Source: Daucus carota subsp. sativus (lineage: Eukaryota > Streptophyta > Magnoliopsida > Apiales > Apiaceae). Taken from it: a stretch of 64,000 nucleotides of DNA. Below are positions 1 through 10,304 of the stretch, one piece after another. The stretch lies in NCBI RefSeq assembly GCF_001625215.2, contig NC_030387.2, forward strand, positions 29,473,606 through 29,537,605, read 5' to 3'. The translations under genes were made by a program, and so were the position numbers. The stretch's first letter is position 1. Each line of letters begins with the position of its first letter. The notes below the pieces were generated by a model. That model was not told the DNA's origin and made no database searches. It saw only the letters and a list, made by a program, of their open reading frames with translations.

Positions 1-221
1 ATGTGATCTTGAGTACCCATGTCATTCATATCTATCAATATAACAATACAAAAAAAATTAGCAAACAACTAATATTTATTAATAAGCTAGAATAGTTCAT
101 AAAAAATAATAACACACCAAAATTAGATTTCAATATCATGGAATAAAGCTGAATATAAGAAACTAAAACTCCTCAACAAATATTTAAGTAAATAAAAGTA
201 TTCTAAGATGACTAAATTTAA

Positions 222-1294
222 TTAATACTTCGAATTTCTCATGTCTTGTTGTTCTTTTTGATATTTTAACCAACCAACTTTAGCTTCTGTTGTCTCTAGG
301 TGTTTCCACAGCTCCCTTTTTGCTTTCTGTTCAAACATCGTCACAGCAAAATAGTACAATTCAGTGTTCTTGGGGATATCTGGAATGGCATGCAAATCAT
401 CCATAACTTCTTTTATAGTATAACCAACTTCTGATGTACCACTTCTCTTTTCAACTGTTTCCACCAGTTTTAATATATCAGAACGTAATTTTGAAGCACT
501 ACTCATTCTCTGTTTCTTTCCTTTATCTTTTGTACTTGTACTTGTACCCTGACCAGATTCAATATTTTTTTTGTGTGTCCTCCGTTTCTTACCAATGTTA
601 GAATAATCGTCTAAAATAATATCTTCCTCCTCTATGAATCTGTCCATACTCTTTTGTAGCGGATCATCAGCAGAATCATTCAAACTAATAATATCATCCT
701 CATTTTGATCTTTCTTTGCATCTGCATCTGAAGAAGGAGCCCAAGCAAATTCTCCTGTGGCAACTGTACTTCCAAACATAAAATCATTTTTGCTGACGAT
801 ATCAGGATCTATTCCTTTCTTCTGGAATCTAATGTACTCTTTATTCATCTGCAAGTGAATCATCAATACATATTATTTACTATTTTCTGCAATTTATTTG
901 GATAAAAAAATTAAATGAAATAATAAATAAAATTTACCTGAATTTCTGTTTTCCACCAATCAGGAGATGCATCCACGGTCTCCAATCTTGGATCCCAACC
1001 CAATCCAGTTTCTTTGCCTATTAATTCTTTCCAAAGTTTCCATTCCGACCTCATTAAGTCCCACTTATTTTTTAGTTTCGGTTTTTCATAATTTAAACCA
1101 CTTAATTTTTGAAAGTTAGAAACAACAAACTTCCATCCTTCTGTACTAAAATGTGTAGAAGGCCGCAATCCCTTGTTGATGGCAGCTCTGCAAACATCAC
1201 AAAATATATGTGTTGTATTCATTGTCCATTTGACCTTTGTTTTTGTAGTATCCTTAAGTTCCTCTGTAGATTGTTTTTCTGTGTTGTGTGCCAT
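222..1294 (-). CDS. Myb/SANT-like DNA-binding domain protein, two exons
   Basis: Two-exon minus-strand gene. Exon 1 is 938-1294 (ATG at 1294, first residues MAHNTEK) and exon 2 is 222-848. The 89-bp intron has a GTAAAT donor and a TGCAG acceptor, and both exons join in phase 0, giving about 327 aa. Exon 1 holds a trihelix-like Myb/SANT-like domain (pattern W-x-F...C..A...G.R....F...GW..V...F....G.....LKNKWD.....W..W..L); it ends with the WW before the splice site. Exon 2 gives the family's usual continuation (FGSTVATGEFAWAPSS), then an acidic and Ser/Lys-rich linker and a C-terminal helical segment. The family matches plant L10-interacting-MYB-like proteins, predicted nuclear DNA-binding proteins; related domains also occur in Harbinger-type transposon partners, so a transposon origin is possible. 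No transposase lies next to it. Function beyond DNA binding is unknown. Confidence 0.75.
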
Positions 1295-2596
1295 ATTTTA
1301 TCTAAAATAAATAAAAACAAGCAAATGAATTTTGATCCATTTGATACGAGGTGAATGCAAAAACAGAAAGAAACAGGGGAGGAGCAGTAAACATATAAAC
1401 TTGATTACAAAATCTTATATCAAGTTGGAAATCTTTTGACTTGTTATGGCTTCTGCTTTACCCTACCACTCATATAACTTGTAATAAACAAGATATTTAT
1501 CATACAAGATTTGAAAAACAGTGTCGTACTCATACATAATAAGCAACAATAAGTTATGTCAGGAAGAGGATGGGCACCACCACTTCGTAGCTAAAATATT
1601 TACTTAAGCTATGTACAGAGAAATTATAACAAAATTAAGTGCAGCATTAACAAGCACAACCAAAACATAATATTACAGGAATAATATATACATGAGTTTA
1701 TTGAGAGGTGAGTGTACGAGTTATTTTTCGACCACAGCCTGCTCTGTTTCTTGTTTCTTGCCTTGCCTTTAAAACAAAATCAAACTTTACAGGATCATGC
1801 TTATCTTTTATATATCGATAAGAAAGTAAGTTATTGTTTTTTACTATAATACATTGTTCAAAGTGTTTTACACGTACTTGATTCCTGCAATTTATTTTTC
1901 GCTCTATTTTTGTTATTTATGAAGGGTTTTTTTGCTATTTTACTGTGCCAATTTAATGATTTTAGGAAATAGTTTATTAAAATTTGGAGAACTAATTTTA
2001 AATGAAATATTCAATTTATTTTATTTTTATTTGAAATATAAAATCATTATATCCACTCTCATATTTTTACCAATTTACTTTTAGATATTATATCCTCTCT
2101 CATATTTTACTTTTATTTAGATGTAATAATTTTATGCTTTGGATCAGCTTATAAAAACAACTTTTAAAATATAAAACATTTTCTACTCAATATTTTCGTT
2201 AACTTCTTCAAATTTGTTAATTAAGATTAATTCATTTTAAAATAAATAAATCAACAAAGTGATAATAAAATGTTATTTTATTTTAAAAATAAACCCTAGC
2301 ATATAATTACATAAAAAATGCATGTGTGAGGGTTTGATGTCAGGAACTGTAACAGCTGCGCGCAACATCAGCTTTTGTGAAAAGCAGGATACACAGCTTT
2401 CTGTAAAAGCAGCTTTTGTAAAAAAATCGTGGTTAAAAAAAGCTGTTTCAGAGTTTACCAAACAGTTTTATGCGAACTGTTTGATAAAAAGCTGCTGTGT
2501 GGTTTACAACTTCAACCCCAAACAGGCACTAAGTACTTGCATAAAGTGGTTGGTGCACCGAACTTGGAGTTGTACAAGTAAGAGTAACTATTTGTA
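1295..2596. other. AT-rich intergenic stretch, no gene seen
   Basis: Very AT-rich sequence upstream of the Myb/SANT-like gene; it should hold that gene's promoter. Short open stretches near 2,273-2,597 are weakly palindromic (repeated AGCTGCTTTT/AAAGCAGCTT-type motifs) and look like a decayed MITE rather than a gene. No convincing ends could be placed. Confidence 0.5.
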
Positions 2597-2918
2597 GGGT
2601 GCTAGTCCCTGCCATATGATTGTCAGGGAGGAGTTAAGCAACATGAACATGTAGTTTTCTGGCCGTTGCATGAATATCCAACGGTCAGGATTATAACATT
2701 TTTTTTAGGACGTCTTAAGATGTCTAGCACTTTTTAACCGCTAGACGGCAAAAATCCGTCTAGCTCTTTTGTTAGCCCTAGATGGGATTTTCGCCGTCTA
2801 GCGGCTTTTAACCGCTAGACGTGTTAAAATGTTGTAATAATCCTGGCCACTGGATATGCATCCAACGGCCCAGAACCAGTATGTTATTTAACAGGCCCCT
2901 GACATATGACCAGGACCC
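2597..2918. mobile_element. Small Mutator-like MITE (322 bp)
   Basis: Begins GGGTGCTAGTCC and ends with the reverse complement of GGGTCCTGGTCATATG. The two ends are imperfect inverted repeats of about 100 bp that include CATATG, GGCCGTTG and CCAGGATTAT blocks. The centre is a set of short palindromes of the CCGCTAGACGG type. The flanks CTATTTGTA (2588-2596) and CTGTTTATA (2919-2927) match at 7 of 9 bases, as expected for an old 9-bp Mutator target duplication. It has no coding capacity. Its terminal GGGTCC(A/T)GGTC matches the end of the large MULE at 23,314, so that element may be its source of transposase. Confidence 0.65.
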
Positions 2919-3099
2919 CTGTTTATATATCTATTTATATATTTTTTAATTTCTCACATGAGCTCTATTTATGATAAAATCGTATGCATTGGATCTTCAT
3001 CTTAATAAATAAGTTTAACTAAGAGTTATTAAGAGGTTTTGTTATCTCCTGATAAATAAGTTTATTTTTTTGATAACAAGTATTTCATTAAATTAAAAG

Positions 3100-3677
3100 A
3101 AATCATTTTTTATATAGACATCCTACCCCACATTTGTTTCATAGAATAAAATTGATTTTAAATTTAGTTGTGATTTTATTCTATATTATTGGAGTAAGTG
3201 CCAATTTTTGACATTGGTAAGTTTTCTCTATTTTAAGTTTTAAACTAAATAAGTATAAAGTTCAACAAAGAACACTTAAATATACAACAATATTTAAACT
3301 TTAAATTTGAAGTATCAAAACAAAAAGAATATGAATTAATTATAATTTTGAAAGGTTCAACAAAATAAGGATCAAGCCTCTATTTATTAAAATATATGGG
3401 CCCAATTTGATAACATTTAGGCCCATCTACCTAATTTGCAGCCGCAACCTCACTCTCTTCTGCACTCCACACCACTTGCTGGGTGGCCTCATCATAATTC
3501 TATAATACAAAAGTTGTATATCTCATCAATAGAAGGGCTGATTCATATGAATCAACTTCACCCCCTCCTGTACCTTGAAGATTATTGTTCCATTCATGGG
3601 TTTTTTGTGGAGCAATATATTATAGCTCTATTTATCACCCAAGTATTCTATCATGATTGAACCCGCTAAAAGGTATG

Positions 3678-3749
<72 letters not shown>

Positions 3750-3985
3750 CTTTATAAGAGTTTAATTATATATATGATTTTTTATATATGGTTTGCTGGT
3801 ATAATCATTTTGTCATGGGATGTATGAATCAAATAAAAATATAAAGTTATGTTGATTGAATTTTTAGCGCATATAAAGGTATCTTCGAGTTTTTAGAGCA
3901 TAAAAAGTACTCTATTATAAGATTTGTTTGTTGTGATAGTTGTGGTTCTTCTGTTTATTGCTATATATTTATTTTTTTACTAATC
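3100..3985 (+). repeat. Unknown repeated block, copy R1
   Basis: This block recurs at about 4,900-5,590 (R2) and 19,590-22,160 (R3, interrupted). Shared landmarks in order are CATAGAATAAAATTG, TATTGGAGTA, GGGCCCAATTT, a short reading frame with the core LLYLEDYCSIH.FFVEQYII, a (TA)n array (3684-3745 here), TTTGCTGGTATAATCA, and CAGATTGCTTGGTCCTTCAG. The reading frame is kept in all three copies. I do not recognise the protein. It may be a decayed host gene duplicated with its neighbours. Confidence 0.6.
3684..3745. repeat. (TA)n microsatellite, about 62 bp
   Basis: Pure TA dinucleotide run inside block R1, directly after the end of the conserved short reading frame. R2 and R3 have a TA run at the same place, so the run predates the block duplication. 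Confidence 0.9.
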
Positions 3986-4055
3986 AGATTGCTTGGTCCT
4001 TCAGTCACATACATAAGTTTTTGCAAGCAGTTGACGTTCTGGGAGAAAAGAGTAA

Positions 4056-4222
4056 TTAACAGTAGTAGAACTCAACCAAGAGGAACGAGCAATAAAGCGG
4101 GCCGGAGTAAAGCCTTGAGCCACAGTGGCACTTGTTATGACTTTGTATGCCTTCCACTTCACTCTCCCACATGTGCCTGCCCCAGCTCCCGTATTTTGAT
4201 ACTCCCCATAAATACAATGTTG
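4056..4222 (-). pseudogene. Pectinesterase 3'-end fragment (copy 1)
   Basis: Closely matches the last part of the intact pectinesterase gene (36,402-36,570) on the same strand, covering the C-terminal segment with GFTPARFIAGSSW-type coding sequence and the GEYQNTGAGAG region. Only about 165 bp of the second exon remain, so it cannot encode an enzyme. Sequence on both sides (a TTTTTGCAAGCAGTT block to the left) also matches the broken copy at 32,265-33,913. It is therefore part of a duplicated block, not a processed copy. Confidence 0.85.
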
Positions 4223-4640
4223 TAGTTTGTTCGAAAAAGAACACTATGGGATACTATTATGTGTATATATGATGGACGTTTATGGATTATATATAAATTG
4301 ACTGTTTTGTAAAATTGTATTTTGTTTCAATTAGCGGTCGATACATTGTATTCTTAATTATAACATCTGTTCGTAATTTGATGGTTTTGAATTGTAGAAA
4401 GATTGTACCAGATATGACCAAAGAAAATAAGAAATGAACAAGTAAAACCTACTGGTCAATTCTTGTTAGGCACCTTACCAATTAAAAACACTCAAAATGA
4501 TAAAGATGGTAGGTTATTGATCGTAGAAAACGTAAGATATGTATAGTAGCAATTGATCTCTCAGAATAAATAAGGGACAATAAATTGATCTGAATCACTA
4601 AGGGCAGACAAAATATCTGCTTAGAATCACCATCAACAAA
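4223..4640. repeat. Duplicated flank of pectinesterase fragment; empty Helitron site
   Basis: Starts TTTGTTCGAAAAAGAACACTA and runs through TTAATTATAACATCTGTTC and CACCAATTAAAAACACT. The same order is found at 34,149-34,221 continuing at 35,562-35,930. At the junction this copy reads ATATAAATTGACTG without interruption, so it is the empty site for the Helitron in the other copy. Confidence 0.8.
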
Positions 4641-4899
4641 ATAAGGTTTAATTTTAAAAAAATTAGAGTTTCATGTACTTTTCTTAAAAATAAATCCTTA
4701 TTTCTGAAAAATTAGTTTAGTAACCGTTGTTTCAATAGACCTAAAATGATATGTGTAATGCTAGTTGGAGTTCTTGCAGTACTACTAGTCGTTGTTTTCG
4801 GGCCAGATTAATATAAAAGTATAACGATGTTTTAAAGTTAAATAACAATTTAATATGTTATCAATTTTTTTTGAGAATGTCATTGTGTCTTGGTCCCTT

Positions 4900-5257
4900 T
4901 ACTATATGACACAATATATGGGCCCAATTTAACAACATCTTGGCCCATCTTAGTAATTTAGGTTTTCTACAAATATCACTCTCCTCTGCACTCCACACCA
5001 TTTGCAGCCGCAGTCTCACTCTCCTCTCCACTCCACACCATTTGCTGGGTAGCCGGGCTCATCATAATTCATTCAACACAAAACTTGTACATCTCATTAA
5101 TAGAAGGGCTGATTCATATGAATGAACTTCGCCCCCTCCTATACCTAGAAGATTATTGTTCCATTCATGTGTTTTTTGTGGAGCAATATATTATAGCTCT
5201 ATTTATCACCCACAACGATAAGCATTACTCTATCTTGATTGAACCCGCTAAGAGGTA

Positions 5258-5310
<53 letters not shown>

Positions 5311-5590
5311 TCTTTATACGAGTTTAATTTTGTATATGGTGTTTTATATATGATTTGCTGGTATAATCACGTTGTATGAGTCAAATCAAATATAAAGTTA
5401 TGTTGACTGAAATTTTAGAGCATAGAAAGGTACCTTATAATTTGATTCTTGTAAGTTACATTTAAATATATTATGAGATTTGTTTGTTGTGATAGTTGTT
5501 GTTCTTTTGTTTATTGCTTTATATACATTTTTTAACTAATCAGATTGCTTGGTCCTTCAGAATTAGTAACATACACAAGTTGTAGCCTAC
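4900..5590 (+). repeat. Unknown repeated block, copy R2
   Basis: Second copy of the block described at 3,100-3,985. It has GGGCCCAATTT near 4,920, the reading frame core LLYLEDYCSIHVFFVEQYII at about 5,120-5,200, a (TA)n run at 5,260-5,307, TTTGCTGGTATAATCA near 5,350, and CAGATTGCTTGGTCCTTCAG near 5,542. The frame continues as ALFITHNDKHYSILIEPAKR. The family is not recognised. Confidence 0.6.
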
Positions 5591-5937
5591 TAGGAAGCTG
5601 TTTGGGAGAAAGCTAATAGTTAGTAATAAATTTGTTCGAAGATATTGGTTGCAAATGGTTTTGATTGAGGATATTATATTTTAAGAACAACAATAGCAAT
5701 TGCTTGTGATCTCTTCAATTTAGTAGTTCAAGCTTTGGAAGGCTTGTGAATTGTGATGAAAGTTGGTTGGCCATAGGAGAATTATGAATGTCGTTTGGCT
5801 TTCCCTTGATAAATAATTAGTTGTGCGACGACCTCTAGAATATTTCATAATAAGGTTTTGGATTTTGACTTATGCTCTTTATTGTTATGTGGGAAACTTT
5901 ATCAGTTTAATATACTGTTTTCATATTATTATAGGTA

Positions 5938-6160
5938 TCCAAGTCCGATGGAAAAGAGGTGATGGTCGACAACAAGTATCTCAAGACTAACAATCCTCTT
6001 CTGGTGATTAAATTTCAATTTTTGTACCTCTTTCTCTTTGTTTTGCTAAATTTTTAATGTATATTTTTTATTAATTGTTGTATAATAATACCCTTGTTTA
6101 TATTTAATTGCCAGTTGATCAACTACTACGAGCAATATTTAACTAGAATGCTACAGCAGG
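5938..6160 (+). other. Two exon-like blocks, unknown protein (possible gene remnant)
   Basis: After a TTATAG-type acceptor at about 5,935, an open block reads SKSDGKEVMVDNKYLKTNNP. A second open block after a CAG near 6,115 reads LINYYEQYLTRMLQQDHPG. Their composition is protein-like and the spacing fits plant exons and an intron. They may continue the frame found in R1-R3, because R2 lies just upstream on the same strand. I do not recognise the family, and no complete gene can be built. Confidence 0.3.
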
Positions 6161-6297
6161 ACCACCCAGGCGTGGGGGGAGACAGTATGCTCTCACAATT
6201 ACAAACAAAGTTCATCTGATGCAGATGTAATTTGTAGCTCGAGGCTTTAGTAGTAGTTGATATTGAATCTTATTTAGGACATGTGGTAAATAGTGGA

Positions 6298-6444
6298 CAT
6301 GTAATAAATAGCACGACTGGATAGCCCAGTGGTGGGTTTATCCTCAGTTGTCCCGGGACATCCGGGTTCGACTCTGGCTCATCCCGAGAATTATTAGAAC
6401 AAATACTAATTTGTAAGGCATATAAGCCTGCTTTGTAAAAAAAA
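6298..6444 (+). mobile_element. tRNA-derived SINE with target-site duplication
   Basis: Contains an RNA polymerase III box A (TAGCCCAGTGG, 6322-6332) and box B (GGTTCGACTCT, 6365-6375) at normal spacing, then a tRNA-unrelated part and an A-run tail ending near 6,447. It is flanked by a perfect 10-bp direct repeat AAATAGTGGA (6288-6297 and 6445-6454), the expected mark of LINE-type target-primed insertion. Length is about 150 bp, normal for plant SINEs. Confidence 0.85.
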
Positions 6445-6768
6445 AAATAGTGGAAAGTTCGAGTTCTATAGCCTGGATCATTGACATGCATGTACGGCCG
6501 CATCTTTTATGATTTGCAGACTATCTTGCAACCAAGTGTGGTGTTTTTATAATGTCGATGTTTGTTTTCTTCACAACCAAAATGTTCTTTTCTTTTACCT
6601 TAAAAGAAACCCAAACTCTGCATGCTGAAATTCGCAATTTAATTTGTTTTTTAATATAATTCTTCATTGATGTCCTTGATTTATAGATCATGAACAAATG
6701 TTTTATAGATCTCTTAAAAACTCTGAACTTTAATCATTCATGCTTTATTGGCAGGAATGAATTTATGA

Positions 6769-7400
6769 CTATATCACTACGTAATGATCTGATAACATAA
6801 TACTGCTGGAAATATTACCCAAAGTAGTACTGCCCATATCCACTACATCTTTAATTACCTTCATAACCCAGTGATCTCCAGACTCTACTAAACCAGTGAT
6901 TCCTTCATCCCACTCCCTAAACTTTGAAGGTTGGCCCGTCATATGATTACTTGCATCACTGTACAGGTACCATACATTCAAGTCGACTTTTTTTAATTTT
7001 TTTGGCTTTGGATTCATTGCACCTTCATTGAGCAACAAAGCATTTTCTTTCTCTGTGCTACACTACATCAAAAGAAGGGCATTTTCATCGTCCCAAATTT
7101 GTGTTAGATTCGCCTTAGTATTTGCTTCTTTGTCACATTTGGGACAATAGTTTTTCGAGGACGAAAAGCAAGGGTTGTGTCTTAATTCCAAACAACGCTT
7201 TTTTCACCGTGCGTTGTCTGATCAGTGTTTTCTAATGGTGTTTTTGTTGTAGTGATGACACTCAGCAGCTAGCATAACGTCCCAAGGCATGGCAATTGAA
7301 GCACCTGACTCGACTTCTATCACGTCCACCATGACCACCTTGGTTTCCATTGGCGCTTCAAGGTTTTTCATTTGGTGACACCTGTGTCCTGGCCTTCGGA
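6769..7400 (-). mobile_element. Broken Ty1/copia fossil (gag zinc knuckle and protease remnant)
   Basis: On the minus strand a decayed C-x2-C-x4-H type gag zinc knuckle (near 7,290) is followed by a protease-like segment (near 6,940; WYL.SDASNHMTG, which resembles the copia WYLDTGASNHMTG motif). It is clearly broken, several breaks are visible, and no LTRs were found, so it looks old. A CACTA-type MITE lies inside it. Confidence 0.65.
7061..7254. mobile_element. CACTA-type MITE (194 bp)
   Basis: Starts CACTACATCAAAAG and ends with the reverse complement of CACTACAACAAAAACACC, the classic CACTA terminal inverted repeat. The interior has short inverted repeats (AACGC...GCGTT) but no coding sequence. 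A clean 3-bp target duplication was not seen. It is nested in the copia fossil. Confidence 0.7.
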
Positions 7401-7459
7401 TTCGTAGGTTCTATAGCTTCCCAAATCCTATGTGCTTCATGGCTCTCATTTTAGTCTAT

Positions 7460-8369
7460 TTTATAAGAGTAATTATATTTGTATGATCTATTAATATATT
7501 TTTTAAATTCTCACGTGAGGCCTATTTATGATAAAATGATCTTCATCTTCATTTACAAATTAAGAATTTTCCTTCTCAAACCCATTAACTCATATGACTT
7601 GTTTTTCAGAATTAGAAAAAGATTAATGTGGTAATAAATTTTTGATGCAAGAATTCCATATGTGAATGACTTCTCTAATTGAAACTAATCTCAAATTCTC
7701 AACTCCTAAGCTTGTAAATCTCCCCCAAAAAATTATGTACTTTCAATTGAGGTAGTTTCTTTTAAAACAAAATTTTCATAATTGTCATTGACCTATATTT
7801 GATATTAACCATTTTCTTATTACGACAAGAATAAGGATGCCTTAACCAATCCCATAGAACTTAGAAAATTATTATAATTCTTAAGTATTTTTGAGTTTTT
7901 TACGGTTGTGCTATATAATTAATTTAAGCTAATATTTACTCTTTTTATTTGATATTCCCGGTCATCGAACAAAAGCCGAAAGTTCTACAAAAAGAAAGAT
8001 CTTGATGTTGTTCAAATGGAAACTCAAGGATATATCATAGGATTCGTGTAGTTACTTTTTTTTTTTTTTGAAGGAATTCATGTAGTTACTTTATTGTTTG
8101 TTATTTTCATGTTAAGGTGCACGAATTAAAATTTTTCATATAGAATAATTTGGTATTTTTTGTTGTCTATTGAAATATCTGTTAACTTAACATGCAACGG
8201 TGTGGATGTTCGAAATTGATATTTTGATTTAAGAGTTTATGATCTTTAGTTTTATACTTATAACAGGATGGTATTTGATTATGGTATTTTAATTCTAAGA
8301 ATATTTAATCTCTTAACATAAGTTGATATAGACACATAAACGGATGTCCATTAAGTATTATTTTTATAA
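7460..8369. other. AT-rich intergenic stretch, nothing recognised
   Basis: About 0.9 kb of low-complexity AT-rich sequence without a credible open frame or clear repeat ends, leading into a long (TA)n array. Confidence 0.5.
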
Positions 8370-8918
<549 letters not shown>

Positions 8919-8938
8919 TATATATATATATATATATA

Positions 8939-9575
8939 GGCAAGTGCTCAAATACAAACTCCTTAGTGTACAAACGTACAAACAATCAAACAATCACTAA
9001 ATGACTTGAACACAATCACTAAATGATTGAACTTAATCACTAAATCTACCAGGAGGGTCTGATGGAGAGATAAGGGGAGGGGAGCACTTACGGGGCGGCA
9101 TAGCCGAGTGGTGGTGCAGCGCGGCCGGAGGCAGCCGCGACGCCGGCGCAAGGGCAGTGCTAGAAACACGATTGAGGGATAGAGACACGATTGAGGGAGA
9201 TGAGAAAAGCAGTGGTGAATGTGTGTGTTTGTGTGTGTATAGCACTAATCAGTGGGGGAACAACCAGAGAGAGAGAGCCGCTAGCAGTGGTGGTGGTGGG
9301 TGGTGATAGGTGGTGGGTGGTGGTGAGAGAGAGAGAGAGGCGCTGGGCAGTGGTGGTTGGTGGTGGATGGTGGAGAGAGAGAGAGAGTGGCGCTGGGCAG
9401 TCGTGGTGGTGGTGGGTGGGGTGGTCGTGGTGGTGGTGATTGGAGGTGATTGTGGTGGCGGTGGTGATGAATGTATGTATGTATTTGTTAAATTAAAATA
9501 TGCTAATCACTAAATATTATTGTTATAATCACTGGTTTGTACGTTTGTACAGTAAGGAGTTTGTACTGGAGTAAG

Positions 9576-9579
<4 letters not shown>
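8939..9579. mobile_element. (TA)n-associated element B (641 bp)
   Basis: Starts after a TA run as GGCAAGTGCTCAAATACAAA and ends before another; the reverse complement of its right end reads GGGTCTTACTCCAGTACAAA. Both ends continue with the same CTCCTTA.TGTACAAACG block. Motif ATCACTAA recurs near both ends (three times left, once right, plus a variant), as transposase-binding subterminal repeats often do. The centre is rich in GGTGGT and GAGAGA. No gene was seen. Confidence 0.7.

Positions 9580-9630
<51 letters not shown>
9580..9630. repeat. (TA)n microsatellite, about 50 bp
   Basis: TA run forming the right flank of element B. Confidence 0.9.
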
Positions 9631-9633
<3 letters not shown>

Positions 9634-9755
9634 AAAAAACTTATGTGCTAAAAAAGTTACAGACATGCGCATTAGTATTTAATTTTTTTTATAGAATTTA
9701 CGTGCAAAAAATATTTGGGTACATTGATTAGATAAAAATGGTCCATGTATGGTAC

Positions 9756-10256
9756 TGTTATAACTACAAAATATAAACCAAGTCGTAACACGTGACACAC
9801 CGACGGGAGGACATGTGGACAACGAGACCTGTCGAGTAAGGTGTCGATGAGGACGTGACGGCTTGAAAGAAAGAGAACATAACGGCTTGGAGAAAATAAA
9901 GGGGTCAAGCACTGGAGACAAAGTAGGGAGTTAGGTTACTGCGTGATCAGTTGTTAAAGATAAGAACAAGGAAACGGGTGGATAACGTGGTATAGAATTC
10001 AAACTAGGATCTTGTACTATAAATAGATGTACATGTGCTAGGAGATAGTCTCAGAATACACTTCAACTACTGTACCCTCAATTATCATTCTAGTGCAACT
10101 ATTTCGGCAGGGATTCATACCCTCCCGCGGTTTTTTCCTCGCAAGAGGCTTTCCGCGTAACCAAATCGTTGGTGTTTATTTTTCAGTCTTTTAATTAGCA
10201 TATATATCTAGGAGTAAAATTATTTGGCAATTAACCCCGAAAAGCACGTACGAACA
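9756..10256 (+). repeat. 5' LTR (501 bp)
   Basis: Begins TGTTATAACTAC and ends CACGTACGAACA. It has a TATA box (CTATAAATAG, about 10,017-10,026) in the middle, as expected for the element's own promoter. I see no difference from the 3' LTR. Confidence 0.93.
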
Positions 10257-10280
10257 ATTGGCGCCGTCTGTGGGAAATTT
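10257..10280 (+). other. Primer-binding site region
   Basis: ATTGGCGCCGTCTGTGGG directly follows the 5' LTR. TGGCGCCGTCTGTGGG is the usual tRNA-primer site of plant Tat and Athila type gypsy elements. Confidence 0.75.
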
Positions 10281-10304
10281 GCCAAAGAATTACGTAGAAG
10301 AAAC

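Noticed and set aside
1700-1790. Minus-strand open stretch DKHDPVKFDFVLKARQETRN
   Set aside because: Protein-like composition but no clear splice sites, start or neighbouring exons; not enough to call a gene.
2273-2597. Overlapping open frames on both strands
   Set aside because: Both derive from imperfect palindromes (AAAGCAGCTTTTGT); this looks like decayed MITE sequence.
6310-6385. tRNA-like sequence with A and B boxes
   Set aside because: No cloverleaf can be drawn and it has an A-tail and target duplicate, so it is a SINE, not a tRNA gene.
9191-9513. Two open frames rich in Val, Gly, Trp, Arg and Glu
   Set aside because: They are translations of GGTGGT and GAGAGA low-complexity DNA inside element B; no domain and no start context.
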